Assembly (NCBI GenBank): GCA_943370355.1
Contig: CALRQP020000017.1
Span: forward strand, 1-64,000
DNA length: 64,000 bases
Reading direction: 5' to 3'
DNA from: JADCGM01 sp943370355
GTDB lineage: Bacteria > Pseudomonadota > Alphaproteobacteria > Sphingomonadales > Sphingomonadaceae
The position numbers were made by a program, and so were the translations under genes. Below the pieces are notes generated by a model. That model saw only the letters and a list, made by a program, of their open reading frames with translations. It made no database searches and was not told where the DNA came from. Shown here in pieces: positions 50,717-59,617 of this stretch (positions are counted from its first letter, which is position 1; the number at the start of each line of letters is the position of its first letter).

Positions 50717-51472
50717 TTACCGCCGCCGCGTCACCTGTCCCGCTGCCCAGCCCGCAACAAGGGCGAGCGCGACGGCGAGCAAGCCATAGGTCAGGCTGTG
50801 TTCCTGCGCGGCGACATAAACCGCCCGCTCGAAACCGGACTTGCCAATCGCGATACTGCGTTCGGTCGTGGCGATGACCTTGCCGTGGCGGATCAGGAAG
50901 ATCTGCGCATTGTAGTTGCCGACCGGCACCGCCGAGGGGATCGCGATGCGCGCGCTATAGAGCGTATTCTCGACGATGCTTACGCCGTGTGGGTTCTCTG
51001 CATAGAGCCCCGACCGCTTGCGCAGGTCGAGCAGGCCGCGTTCGAATGCGCGCAGGTCGGCGGGCGCGTTGGTCGAGGCGGGGGACAGCTGCAGATGCTC
51101 GAGGCCAATCTCGTAGATCGCCGCCGTCGTCTCATCGAGCATGTCGCGGACCGGGCGGGACGCGGCGACCGAGTAGAAGCCCGGCGCGCTTTCGTAGCGG
51201 GCACGCGCAGTGTTGACCCAGATGCCGGCAACCTTCGACTTGCGGCGGACGGTGATCGGCTCGGCCGGGCCGCGTACCACGATCGCGATCTCTGGCGCGT
51301 CGCCGGGGGTGCGACCGCCGGGATATTGGATCGCGCCGAACACCAGCAGGTTTGCGCCAGCGAAGCTATATTCGATATCGATGCGGCTCTGCGAAATGTC
51401 GGAGATGAGCTTGGTCGCGGCAGCGGCAGGCTGGGCGAATGCGAGCGCCAGCGCGAGCAACAGGCGGCGCAT
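50717..51472 (-). CDS. TIGR02186 family membrane-associated protein
   Basis: A 251-residue protein with a signal peptide and one C-terminal membrane helix (YGLLAVALALVAGWAAGQ) ending in Arg residues. The conserved opening KLISDISQSRIDIEYSFAG and FLIRHGKVIATTE are TIGR02186 signatures. The family nearly always sits beside a TauE/SafE permease, as here, with a one-base overlap. It is probably an accessory subunit for sulfite/organosulfonate export. Confidence 0.85.
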   Translation of the reverse strand: MRRLLLALALAFAQPAAAATKLISDISQSRIDIEYSFAGANLLVFGAIQYPGGRTPGDAPEIAIVVRGPAEPITVRRKSKVAGIWVNTARARYESAPGFYSVAASRPVRDMLDETTAAIYEIGLEHLQLSPASTNAPADLRAFERGLLDLRKRSGLYAENPHGVSIVENTLYSARIAIPSAVPVGNYNAQIFLIRHGKVIATTERSIAIGKSGFERAVYVAAQEHSLTYGLLAVALALVAGWAAGQVTRRR

Positions 51473-52389
51473 CACGTCGGCCCCTGCACGCTGTAGAGGT
51501 CGCCGGGCTGCCAGGTGAGGCCGACGAGCAGGCGGACCGCGACGCCGAGCACGATCAGCGCCAGCGCGAGCCGCAGTTTTTCGGCGGGCAGCTTCTGCGC
51601 GGCATTGGCTCCGAACTGTGCGCCCACGACGCCGCCTAACAGGAGGAGCACAGCGAGCACGATGTCGACCGAATGCGAGTTGACCGCGTGAAGCAGCGTC
51701 GTCGCGGCGGTGACGAAGACGATCTGCATCAGCGAGGTGCCGATGACGACGCCGGCCTGCATGCCGAGCAGGTAGATCATCGCCGGGACCATGATGAATC
51801 CGCCGCCGACCCCCATGATGACGGTCAGTACGCCCACTGCCATGCCGAGCAGCAGCGGCGCAAGCGGCGAGACGTAGAGGCCGGACTTGTAGAAGCGGGT
51901 GCGGCCAGGCAGCGCCGCGACGAAACGGTTGTGGCGATTGACGCGGGACGGGGCCGGATGGCCTGCCCGGGCGGCGCGCAGGCCGCGCAGCGCGTCGCGG
52001 AGCATGAGGCCGCCAATCGAGCCGAGCATCACGACATAGGTGAGCGCGATCGCAATATCGATCTGGCCGGTGGTCTGCAGGCGGCGGAAGATCAGCGAAC
52101 CGAGGCCTGAGCCGATCACGCCGCCGACGATGAGTACCGCCCCCATCTTGGTATCGACGCCGCCGCGGCGCCAGTGCGCCATCGCGCCCGAGACGCTCGC
52201 GCCGGTGATCTGGGTGGCCGAAGAGGCCACCGCAACAGCGGGCGGGATGCCGTAAAAGATCAGCAGCGGTGTGGTCAGGAAGCCGCCGCCGACTCCGAAC
52301 ATCCCCGACAGAAAGCCGACCAGCGCACCCATCGCAACGATCACCAGCGCATTGACGCTGACCTCGGCGATGGGGAGGTAGATGTCCAT
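51472..52389 (-). CDS. TauE/SafE family permease
   Basis: A 305-residue membrane protein with about eight helices. GALVGFLSGMFGVGGGFLTTPLL and GVGGGFIMVPAMIYLLGM are the two TauE/SafE repeats. It is a candidate exporter of sulfite or sulfoacetate-type anions. It is the upstream gene of a two-gene operon with the TIGR02186 protein, which makes the sulfur-anion link plausible. Confidence 0.88.
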   Translation of the reverse strand: MDIYLPIAEVSVNALVIVAMGALVGFLSGMFGVGGGFLTTPLLIFYGIPPAVAVASSATQITGASVSGAMAHWRRGGVDTKMGAVLIVGGVIGSGLGSLIFRRLQTTGQIDIAIALTYVVMLGSIGGLMLRDALRGLRAARAGHPAPSRVNRHNRFVAALPGRTRFYKSGLYVSPLAPLLLGMAVGVLTVIMGVGGGFIMVPAMIYLLGMQAGVVIGTSLMQIVFVTAATTLLHAVNSHSVDIVLAVLLLLGGVVGAQFGANAAQKLPAEKLRLALALIVLGVAVRLLVGLTWQPGDLYSVQGPT

Positions 52390-52434
52390 TTTCAGGGTTT
52401 AGGCAAAGGCGCTGTACTTCGCTACCCTTGGCGA

Positions 52435-52968
52435 ATGCTGACACACCGCCTCGCCACCGAATCCGACCTGCCTGCGCTGCGCGATGTGATGGACCTAGCC
52501 ATCGGCGAGCTCATGTCGGGCTTCCTGACGCCCGCCGAGGTGACGGCGAGCCGGGCGGTGATGGGGCTGGATACGCAGCTGGTCGCCGACCGGACCTATT
52601 TCGTCATCGAGGAGCAGGGACACATTGCCGGCTGCGGCGGCTGGTCGTGGCGGGCGACGCTGTATGGCGGTGATCACAGCGCCAAGCTGCGCGATGCGGC
52701 GATGCTCGATCCGGCGCGCGACGCCGCGCGGGTGCGGGCGATGTATACGCATCCGGATTTCACACGGCGCGGCGTTGGGCGGATGATCCTCGGGCTGTGC
52801 GAGGATGCGGCACGCTCGGCGGGCTTCGCGCGAGCCGAGCTCATGGCGACGCTGCCGGGGGAGCCGCTGTACCGGGCCTGCGGCTATGTCGAGATCGAGC
52901 GGGTGTTTGCGGACGCGGTCGAGGGCGTGCGGGTGCCGCTTGTGCGGATGGGGAAGATGTTGCGGTAG
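52435..52968 (+). CDS. GNAT family N-acetyltransferase
   Basis: A 177-residue GNAT. Acetyl-CoA binding RRGVGRMIL follows VRAMYTHPDF near 103-117, and PLYRACGYVEIER forms motif B. The substrate is unknown. Start ATG 52435 gives the ordinary GNAT N-terminus (MLTHRLATESDLPAL). It diverges from the TauE gene with a 45-base spacer. Confidence 0.85.
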   Translation: MLTHRLATESDLPALRDVMDLAIGELMSGFLTPAEVTASRAVMGLDTQLVADRTYFVIEEQGHIAGCGGWSWRATLYGGDHSAKLRDAAMLDPARDAARVRAMYTHPDFTRRGVGRMILGLCEDAARSAGFARAELMATLPGEPLYRACGYVEIERVFADAVEGVRVPLVRMGKMLR

Positions 52969-52982
52969 CGGCTCGCGGCGGG

Positions 52983-53091
52983 CCCACCCCCGCTTGCGCT
53001 TTGCGCAAGTCGCCCCTCCCCAGGGGGAGGGGACGCTCGCGAGATGAGGTTGCTCGTCCCCTCCCCTCCCCTTGGGGAGGGGTGGGGGTGA
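52983..53091. repeat. 109-bp inverted-repeat element, third copy of the family
   Basis: CCCACCCCCGC at the left end and GTGGGGGTGAG at the right are inverted; CCCCTCCCCAGGGGGAGGGG and CCCTCCCCTTGGGGAGGGG are self-complementary cores inside. The layout is like the 30.5-kb element. It sits between the GNAT and MerR genes on the same strand, so it may also end transcription. Confidence 0.55.
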
Positions 53092-53142
53092 GCTTGCCGT
53101 GCAGAGTTGCACTGCGCACCCCCGCCGAATACCCTCCCGCTC

Positions 53143-53844
53143 ATGCGAATGCGCGAACTTGAAGCGAAGACCGGCGTGGGGCGGGAGACGATCCGCTACT
53201 ATATCCGCGAGGGGCTATTGCCCGAACCGGCGCGGGCGAGCCGCAATTCAGCCTTTTACAGCGAGGAGCATGTCGCGCGGGTGCGGGCGATTAAGCGGCT
53301 GCAGGAGGAGCGGTTCCTGCCGCTCGGCATCATCAAGTCGCTGCTCGATGCCGAGGATGGCGAGCGCTGGCTGCATGCGGGGGCATTCCCGCACATCGAC
53401 AGCGAGCTGCGCAACCGGCTCGACGGCGGCGCGGGGCGGCGGCTGACGCGCGCCGAGGTCTTGGCGCAGACCGAGATCGGTGAAGACCGGCTTGCGGATT
53501 CGCTCGCGGCGGGAACGGTTTCGTTCGATGCAGCGGGCACGATGAGCCAGCGTGATGTCGCGATCATCCGCTGTCTCGACCGGCTGGGCGCAATCGGCTT
53601 TGACGAACGGCACGGCTTCACCGGCGAAAGCATGAAATTCTACGGTGAGTTCATCGACTGGCTGGTTTCCCAGGAATTGAAGCTGTTCTTCGACCTGACC
53701 GCCGGGACCGTCGATGAGCGGCAGGCGCTCGACATGGCGGAAAGCGGGATTTCCGCTGTCAACGAGATGATCGGCCATATGCGGACGCGCGAGATCCTGC
53801 GGCGTCTGGAAGCGCGGCGGCGGATCGCCAACGACAATGGCTGA
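53143..53844 (+). CDS. MerR family transcriptional regulator
   Basis: A 233-residue regulator. The N-terminal winged HTH (MRMRELEAKTGVGRETIRYYIREGLLPEP) and a dimerising helix (about 60-90) are clear. The C-terminal part (about 130-225) is a long helical domain without the metal-binding Cys of classical MerR, so it may sense an organic ligand. No obvious target gene is divergent to it; the convergent ABC genes are downstream. Confidence 0.88.
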   Translation: MRMRELEAKTGVGRETIRYYIREGLLPEPARASRNSAFYSEEHVARVRAIKRLQEERFLPLGIIKSLLDAEDGERWLHAGAFPHIDSELRNRLDGGAGRRLTRAEVLAQTEIGEDRLADSLAAGTVSFDAAGTMSQRDVAIIRCLDRLGAIGFDERHGFTGESMKFYGEFIDWLVSQELKLFFDLTAGTVDERQALDMAESGISAVNEMIGHMRTREILRRLEARRRIANDNG

Positions 53845-53850
53845 ACGGCG

Positions 53851-55248
53851 TCAGGCTGACAGGTAAGCGTACCAGCCGACCAGCAGCACGACGCGCGGCG
53901 CGAAGGCGGAGCGGCTGAATGCCGCTAGAACCATGGCGGTCAAAGCGGCCGCTCCGCCGGTCTCCAGCCCGAGGATGAGCGGTGCAACCGACATTGTCTT
54001 CGCCGCAGCAGGCAGCGACAGCGCCAGCGACCAGGCGGTACCGGCCAGCACGAAGGCGGTGCGGCGTTGCCATGGCGCGAAGCTCGCGGTGCGGGTCAGT
54101 GAAAGCAGGCCCGCGGCCTCCGACCGGCCCGCATGCGCTGCGAGGCCGAAGATGAGCAGCAACAGCGCGGCGGGGCTGGTTTCGTGGCGGAAGTCGGCGA
54201 ACAGGCCCGATGCGGCCACGCCGGCGGCGAGCAGCCAGAACAGGCGGCTCCCGGCAATGAGGTGTGCCTCGGCTGCGAACAGGCCGAGCGCCGGGAAGCG
54301 CGACGACGGGGCAGGGGGTGCCGACAGGTCGGCGGCGGGCGGCGCGCTGGGAGCCAGCAAGCGAGCCAGCGCGCCGCCCAAACGCCATTGCCGCTTGACG
54401 CGGTGGGGCCGGTAGACGAGCCCGGCAAGCACGACGACGGCCACGGCAATGCCCGCCCAGGCAAAGCGCGACGCGATATAGCCGTCCGACAGCAGGCCGC
54501 CCATCACATCGAGCGTGACCTTGCCCTGCGGCGCATCGATGCCACCGATCGCGAAGTCGGGACGTTTGCCCGGTGGGGTGTCCCAAATCAGCGGGCGCAC
54601 GAAACCGGCGAAATCGAGCATATTGACCTTGAAGCCCGTCGCATGGTCGGCGGCGATACTGGGCGCGATAATCGAGCCCATCCAGATAACGAAATAGCCG
54701 AGATCGCCCCATGCCCCGCGCAGCAGCGGTACGGCGTCGAACAATATGCGGATCGCGGCGAGCCCGAGCAGGGCCGGTGCGGCGACGACCCAGAGCGCAA
54801 AGGCGATGGTCAGCGGATGCAGGCCGTCGGCCGGGCCGATCAGCCAGCCGAGGAACCAACCGGCCAGGGTCAGTGCGGTGAGCACCGCGAGCAGAACCGC
54901 GCTGTCGGCGGCGAAGCGTCCGAGCGCGATGGCGACGCGCGACGCCGCCGTGACTTCCTCGATCTGCCACGGCTGGCGGCGCGTGGTGTTGGAGCGCAGG
55001 TAGAGGAACGCGATGGGCAGCAGAAGTGTCGTGACGACGATACCGAGCGACACGCCGAGGAAGGCCGAGGTCATCACGGGCAGCTGGTTGTTAACGGCGA
55101 TGACCACGCCGCCGCCACTATCGGTCTGCGGGATCATGAAGCGTGCGCCGACCGGCGCGACGAGCAACAGCAGCCACAGCCCCCAGCTGCGCGAATAGCG
55201 GGCGGCCGAGGTGGCGAGCGACGAGCGCGCGATCGCGACGGCGCTCAT
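53851..55248 (-). CDS. ABC transporter permease
   Basis: A 465-residue membrane protein with about ten to twelve hydrophobic segments, two of them forming large repeated blocks around a polar linker (about 285-320). There is no signature beyond ABC-2-like topology. It overlaps the ATPase gene by 4 bases (ATGA), which fixes its role as the membrane part of that exporter. The substrate is not evident. Confidence 0.75.
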   Translation of the reverse strand: MSAVAIARSSLATSAARYSRSWGLWLLLLVAPVGARFMIPQTDSGGGVVIAVNNQLPVMTSAFLGVSLGIVVTTLLLPIAFLYLRSNTTRRQPWQIEEVTAASRVAIALGRFAADSAVLLAVLTALTLAGWFLGWLIGPADGLHPLTIAFALWVVAAPALLGLAAIRILFDAVPLLRGAWGDLGYFVIWMGSIIAPSIAADHATGFKVNMLDFAGFVRPLIWDTPPGKRPDFAIGGIDAPQGKVTLDVMGGLLSDGYIASRFAWAGIAVAVVVLAGLVYRPHRVKRQWRLGGALARLLAPSAPPAADLSAPPAPSSRFPALGLFAAEAHLIAGSRLFWLLAAGVAASGLFADFRHETSPAALLLLIFGLAAHAGRSEAAGLLSLTRTASFAPWQRRTAFVLAGTAWSLALSLPAAAKTMSVAPLILGLETGGAAALTAMVLAAFSRSAFAPRVVLLVGWYAYLSA

Positions 55249-55886
55249 GCGGCGGCGACCCGGCCGCCTTCGACACGCAGCATGGCGATGGCGGCGGGCG
55301 CGAGCTCGTCGGCGAGATGGGTGGTGACGATCACGACGGCCGTCTTTGCCCGTTCGATGAGCAGTGCACCGAGCTTGCGCGCGGTTTCGCGGTCGAGCTC
55401 GGCGGTCGGCTCATCGAGCGCGAGCAGCCGCGGCGCGCCCAGCAGCGCCTGCGCGAAGATCAGCCGCCGCCGCATGCCGCCGGAGAAGGTCGCGATGCGG
55501 TTGTTGACATCGGCATGCAGCCCGACCGCCTCGGTAATTGCGAGGAACTGCCGGTCGGCAGCGGCGAGGTCGAGACCTTTGAGTGCTGCGATGTGCAGGC
55601 CGAACTGCCGCGCGGTCAGGTCATCCGGCAGATCGACGGCCTGCGGGGCATAGCCGAGCGTCTGGCGCAGCGTCCGCCGCGCTCCGGGTAGCGCGGCACC
55701 GTCCCAGAGCATCTTGCCCGACGTCGGCTTCTCGGCGGTGGCAATCAGGCGCAGCAGCGTCGACTTGCCAGCGCCGCTGGGGCCGACCAACAGGGTCAGG
55801 CCGGTCGGAAAGCCTTGGCTAACGCCATCGAGCACGGTCTTGCGCCCATAGCGTTTGCGAATATCCGCCAGTTCGAGAATCGCCAT
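55245..55886 (-). CDS. ABC transporter ATP-binding protein
   Basis: A 213-residue ATPase: Walker A GPSGAGKST (35-43), Q-loop near 80, signature TFSGGMRRRL (about 130) and Walker B LLALDEPTAEL (about 155). It is a single-domain export-type ATPase. It is the first gene of a two-gene operon whose promoter lies in the spacer shared with the TetR gene. Confidence 0.9.
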   Translation of the reverse strand: MAILELADIRKRYGRKTVLDGVSQGFPTGLTLLVGPSGAGKSTLLRLIATAEKPTSGKMLWDGAALPGARRTLRQTLGYAPQAVDLPDDLTARQFGLHIAALKGLDLAAADRQFLAITEAVGLHADVNNRIATFSGGMRRRLIFAQALLGAPRLLALDEPTAELDRETARKLGALLIERAKTAVVIVTTHLADELAPAAIAMLRVEGGRVAAA

Positions 55887-55971
55887 CTGCCCGCCTTGCC
55901 AAGGATGTCGGCAGCCGTGTTATCGGGATAATACAGTTTGGACAAGCGTCGTCCTTCGGCAAGCGCTACTT

Positions 55972-56001
55972 GACATGCAAGCAAGCGCTTGCTTGCATGT
56001 C
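55972..56001. promoter_or_regulatory. Perfect 30-bp palindrome, TetR operator candidate
   Basis: GACATGCAAGCAAGC followed by its exact reverse complement GCTTGCTTGCATGTC makes a perfect 15+15 palindrome with no spacer. It ends 3 bases before the TetR start. A TTGACA (55970-55975) overlaps the left end and could be the -35 of the tetR promoter, with TTGCAT-like -10 in the right arm, so repressor binding would block it. Confidence 0.75.
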
Positions 56002-56004
56002 GCG

Positions 56005-56649
56005 ATGACCGATCCAGAAGCTGGCAAACCCCGCGCGACTCGCGACCTCATTATCGCGCGTGCCATCGACCTGTTCGCCATTCATGGCTTCGAGGCTATG
56101 ACGATGCGCAAGCTGGGCGAGGCGGTGGGCCTCGATAACAGCAGCCTCTACCGCCACTTCGCCAGCAAGGCCGCGCTGGCCCATGCGGTGATCGACCGGG
56201 TTGCCACCGACTTTCTGTCGGCAATCGGCCCGCAGTTCGACCCGGCCCAGCCGCCGACGCTGGCGGCGCTTGAAGCCGCTGCCGTTGCTGCGGGCACCTA
56301 TTTCTTCGACCGGCCTGCCGCTGCGCGCGTCATGCTGCACTGGTTGATGTCGATGGGCGCGAGCGGCCCGGGTTTCGGTGTCAGCGTTCCGGCGACCGAC
56401 CTTGCCCGCCCGGGCGGGCATTTTCTCGGCCTGCTGCGCCACTGGCTCGCGGAGGGCGTCCGCCGGGGGGCGTTGCGGGCGCATGCGATGCCCGACGCCG
56501 TGATTATCCTGTTCGGCGCGCTTCTTCTACGGCCTGCCACTTACGGCCATCTACTGGCCAGTCTCGAAATCGACCGGCCGCTGTCCGCCGCGTGGCAGGA
56601 TTGGCAAGACGAGCTGCGCGCGGTCGTGCGCGGGGCGTTTGCGCCATGA
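56005..56649 (+). CDS. TetR family transcriptional regulator
   Basis: A 214-residue TetR protein. HTH in RAIDLFAIHGFEAMTMRKLGEAVGLDNSSLYRHFASKAAL (split here only for reference, residues about 20-60), then a ligand-binding helical domain with a His/Phe-rich pocket. It is coupled by ATGA to DUF418. It most likely represses itself, DUF418 and perhaps the divergent ABC exporter through the palindrome. Confidence 0.9.
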   Translation: MTDPEAGKPRATRDLIIARAIDLFAIHGFEAMTMRKLGEAVGLDNSSLYRHFASKAALAHAVIDRVATDFLSAIGPQFDPAQPPTLAALEAAAVAAGTYFFDRPAAARVMLHWLMSMGASGPGFGVSVPATDLARPGGHFLGLLRHWLAEGVRRGALRAHAMPDAVIILFGALLLRPATYGHLLASLEIDRPLSAAWQDWQDELRAVVRGAFAP

Positions 56650-57866
56650 CGGATGCAGGAGGGGATGGTACGGGTCAGCCGATCGCGGAGGGTGCGCGGG
56701 CTGATGCCCTCGACGCGCTGCGCGGCTTTGCGCTGCTGGGAATCCTGATTTCGCATATTCCGGATTTTTCGGGTCATGCCTTGCTGACGCCGGCCGGGCA
56801 GCTTGCGCTCGATCGCACGGGGTTGGACACAGGTGCCGCGCTGCTTCAGGATTTCCTGATCCGGGGCAAATTCTATTCGCTGTTCTCGCTGCTGTTCGGC
56901 ATCGGCTTCTCGGTGCAGCTCGACAGTGCGGCGCGGCGGGGCGCGGATTTTGCGCGGCATTTCGCGCGGCGGCTGACGGTGCTGCTCGGCATCGGCATCG
57001 TGCATGCCTGCCTCTGGTATGGCGACATTCTCGCCGACTATGCGCTGATCGGCTTTGCGCTGATTCCGACGCGGCACTGGACGACGCGCAAGCTGGCGGG
57101 GGCGGTTGCCGTCGTATTCGCGGTGCGGCTGTTCTGGCCGATTGCGGTTTATCTGCTGATGTCGTCGACCGCGCCGACGGTCGGCAGCGGGGACCCGGAT
57201 GCCGATTTCCGGACGCTCAATGCGGCGTTCGGGTCGGGCGATCTGCAAGCGGTGTTTCTGGCCAATCTGTCGCTCGTGCGGATCAAGCTGTTGCAGATCG
57301 TCTACGACGGGCGGGCGATTTCGATCCTCGCGATGTTCCTGCTGGGGACCTGGGCAGGCAGACTCGGGCTCTACCGTAACCTGCCGCATCATCAGGCGCT
57401 GTTTGGCCGGCTGTTCGGGATTTGCGCGCCGGTCGGCCTCATCGGCAATGTGCTGCTGACGCCGCTGCATGCCGTCACACCTGCCTTCCCGCCAACAGCG
57501 ATGTGGGTGGTGGAGGGCATGCTCTACGCGCTTGCCGTGCCGGCGATGGCGATTGCCTATGCGTGCGGCTTTGCCTGGCTGTGGTCGCATGGCGGGCGAG
57601 GGCTGCTGTCGCGCTTTGCACCGGCGGGGCGGATGGCGCTGACGACTTATGTGTCGCAGACAGGGATCGGGATCGCGCTGTTTTATGGGGTGGGGTTGGG
57701 CCTGCGGGGACACGTCGGGCTGGTCGACGGGACGCTGCTGGCGCTCGGCATCTTCGTGCTTCAAGGCGCGTTTGCCACTGTGTGGCTCCGCAGGTTCCGT
57801 TTTGGCCCGATCGAATGGCTGTGGCGGCGGATGACCTATGGGGTGCCGATTGCGTTTCGGCGGTAG
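56646..57866 (+). CDS. DUF418 domain membrane protein
   Basis: A 406-residue polytopic membrane protein with about ten helices. RADALDALRGFALLGILISHI (about 19-39) is the N-terminal acyltransferase-3-like signature of DUF418, and the C-terminal domain has ALTTYVSQTGIGIALFYG and GPIEWLWRRMTYG. The function is unknown; some members affect envelope or lipid transfer. It is regulated with the TetR gene. Confidence 0.85.
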   Translation: MTDAGGDGTGQPIAEGARADALDALRGFALLGILISHIPDFSGHALLTPAGQLALDRTGLDTGAALLQDFLIRGKFYSLFSLLFGIGFSVQLDSAARRGADFARHFARRLTVLLGIGIVHACLWYGDILADYALIGFALIPTRHWTTRKLAGAVAVVFAVRLFWPIAVYLLMSSTAPTVGSGDPDADFRTLNAAFGSGDLQAVFLANLSLVRIKLLQIVYDGRAISILAMFLLGTWAGRLGLYRNLPHHQALFGRLFGICAPVGLIGNVLLTPLHAVTPAFPPTAMWVVEGMLYALAVPAMAIAYACGFAWLWSHGGRGLLSRFAPAGRMALTTYVSQTGIGIALFYGVGLGLRGHVGLVDGTLLALGIFVLQGAFATVWLRRFRFGPIEWLWRRMTYGVPIAFRR

Positions 57867-57869
57867 GCC

Positions 57870-58844
57870 CTAGTCGAAGCGGGCGGTCCAGCGGCGGAGC
57901 GACGCATTATAGGCGTCGGTGCGGTCGGTCTGGATGCGGTGCGCCGCGCCGGGGATGACTTCGACTTCGGCCTGCGGCACCGCCTCGGCGAAGTCGTGCG
58001 CGGCCTCGGGCGTGCCTTCGTCATATTCGCCGACGAGGAACAGTGTCGGGGCGGTCAGGCGCTTGAGCAGCGGTGTGCCGTCATAGGCCTTGAGCGTGCC
58101 CGCGCAGACGAACTCGTTCGGACCCCACATGAAATTGTAGAGCGCGGCGTTGTGGCGATTGGGGACTGTCGCCTCATAGGCGGTCTGCCAGGCGGGCACG
58201 GGCTCGCGCCGCCAAAATTGCGCGTAGAAGGCATCGGTCGCGGCGGCGCAGGCGGTGGGGGCGGGCGGCGTCGCGCTTTCGCAGGCGGCGAGCACGGCCT
58301 GCACATCGGCGGGGAGGCGCGCGCGGAGCAGGTTTGCGTCGGCGACCCAGCGCGGGGTCGAGACCAGCGGGCCCTGCAGCACGAGGCTGCACAGGCCGCT
58401 CGGGTGACGGGCCGCATATTCGAGCGCAACCGTCGCGCCCCAGCTGTGGCCGAGCAGGTGCAGCCGCTCCAGGGCGAGCGCGGCGCGGATTGCGGCGATC
58501 TCGTCGGTAAAGCGCGCGACGGTCCAGTTGGCGGGGTCGCCCGGCGTGTCCGACCGGCCGCAGTCGAGCTGGTCCCACAGGATGACGGCGCGGTCGGCCG
58601 CGAGCGGCAGCGCGGGCGCGAACACCGTATGGCAGCCGCCCGGCCCGCCATGCGCCATCAGCAGCGGCGCGCGCTTCGACTTGAGATCGCCGTTGACGCG
58701 GACATAGACCGAGCCGCCTTTGACTGGGACGCGCAGCTCGCGGTCGGGCTTGGGCACCGACCAGTCCGCAGGAATGGGCGCTGCCGCTGCGAGAACCCCG
58801 CCTGCCACCATCGTCAGCGCATCCCGCCGGTCGACCGGGCTCAT
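57870..58844 (-). CDS. Tat-exported proline iminopeptidase-like hydrolase
   Basis: A 324-residue S33-type alpha/beta hydrolase. DRRDALTMVAGG at the N-terminus is a twin-arginine-type signal. HGGPGG, WDQLDCGRSD, the nucleophile GHSWGA, a late Asp in GEYDEGT and His in PGAAHRIQ complete the triad. It probably releases N-terminal proline or related residues from peptides in the periplasm. It starts within the bacterioferritin stop (ATGA). Confidence 0.82.
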   Translation of the reverse strand: MSPVDRRDALTMVAGGVLAAAAPIPADWSVPKPDRELRVPVKGGSVYVRVNGDLKSKRAPLLMAHGGPGGCHTVFAPALPLAADRAVILWDQLDCGRSDTPGDPANWTVARFTDEIAAIRAALALERLHLLGHSWGATVALEYAARHPSGLCSLVLQGPLVSTPRWVADANLLRARLPADVQAVLAACESATPPAPTACAAATDAFYAQFWRREPVPAWQTAYEATVPNRHNAALYNFMWGPNEFVCAGTLKAYDGTPLLKRLTAPTLFLVGEYDEGTPEAAHDFAEAVPQAEVEVIPGAAHRIQTDRTDAYNASLRRWTARFD

Positions 58845-59320
58845 TCCTCCGCCGGCTTGGACTGCAGCTGAACGTAATTTTCGAGGCCCATCGCCTTGAT
58901 CATGTCGAACTGCCGCTCGAGGAAGTCGATATGCTCCTCCTCGCTGTCGAGGATGGCGACGAACAGGTCGCGGCTCACATAGTCGCGGATCGATTCGCAA
59001 TGTGCCGCGCCGTCGCGCAGCGGCGTCAGCGCTTCCAGTTCGAGGTCGAGATCCGCGCGCAGCACCTCCTCGATGGATTCGCCGATGCGCAGCCGGCCGA
59101 GCGCCTGGAGGTTGGGCAGGCCGTCGAGGAACAGGATGCGCTCCATGAGCCGGTCGGCATGCCTCATCTCGTCGATCGACTCGCCATATTCATATTTGGC
59201 GAGGCGCGAGATGCCCCAATGATCGAGCAGCCGGTAGTGCAGGAAATATTGGTTGATCGCGGTCAGCTCATTGCGGAGCGCCGCGTTCAGGAGCTCGATG
59301 GTCTTGGGATCGCCGCGCAT
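58841..59320 (-). CDS. bfr: Bacterioferritin
   Basis: A 159-residue ferritin. The ferroxidase ligands are Glu18, Glu51 and His54 (ESIDEMRHAD), Glu94, Glu127 and His130 (SEEEHIDF), with heme ligand Met52. It stores iron in a 24-mer. It lies between bfd and the iminopeptidase on one strand, with a Fur-like box ahead of bfd. Confidence 0.95.
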   Translation of the reverse strand: MRGDPKTIELLNAALRNELTAINQYFLHYRLLDHWGISRLAKYEYGESIDEMRHADRLMERILFLDGLPNLQALGRLRIGESIEEVLRADLDLELEALTPLRDGAAHCESIRDYVSRDLFVAILDSEEEHIDFLERQFDMIKAMGLENYVQLQSKPAEE

Positions 59321-59373
59321 CGCCGGTCTTTCGCTGGTGTGGGCGACAGGCTAGGGCGCGGGAGAGTTGCCGG

Positions 59374-59547
59374 TCAAGCGGCGCGCGCGCGCTCGTCGCG
59401 GATCACGTCGCGGGCGAAGGGGAGACACTGGCAGCATTGCGGCTTGCAGCCGAGGTGGCGGTACACGCTGCCCACCGAGCCGCCACAGTGACGCGCCTTG
59501 GCCCGGACATCGGCTTCCCGCAGGGCATTGCAAACGCAAACGATCAT
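59374..59547 (-). CDS. bfd: Bacterioferritin-associated ferredoxin (Bfd)
   Basis: A 57-residue protein, too short for many gene callers: MIVCVCNALREADVRAKA, then VYRHLGCKPQCCQCLPFARDVI. The CxC and later CxxxxCCQC cysteines hold a [2Fe-2S] cluster, as in Bfd. It reduces the ferric core of bacterioferritin for iron release. It is upstream of bfr by 54 bases and probably in the same operon. Confidence 0.85.
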   Translation of the reverse strand: MIVCVCNALREADVRAKARHCGGSVGSVYRHLGCKPQCCQCLPFARDVIRDERARAA

Positions 59548-59569
59548 AGACGCCGACCTCGCGAATCTC

Positions 59570-59589
59570 AGTTGCGAATGATTATCAGG
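59570..59589 (-). promoter_or_regulatory. Fur-box-like site upstream of bfd-bfr
   Basis: On the transcribed strand CCTGATAATCATTCGCAAC resembles the Fur consensus GATAATGATAATCATTATC, with TGATAATCATT matching the central part. It lies about 25-40 bases before the bfd start, the place for iron-dependent repression or activation. Irr/Fur family alternatives are possible. Confidence 0.55.
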
Positions 59590-59617
59590 AGCGAGAGCTT
59601 ATTGCAAGCGGTTCGCG

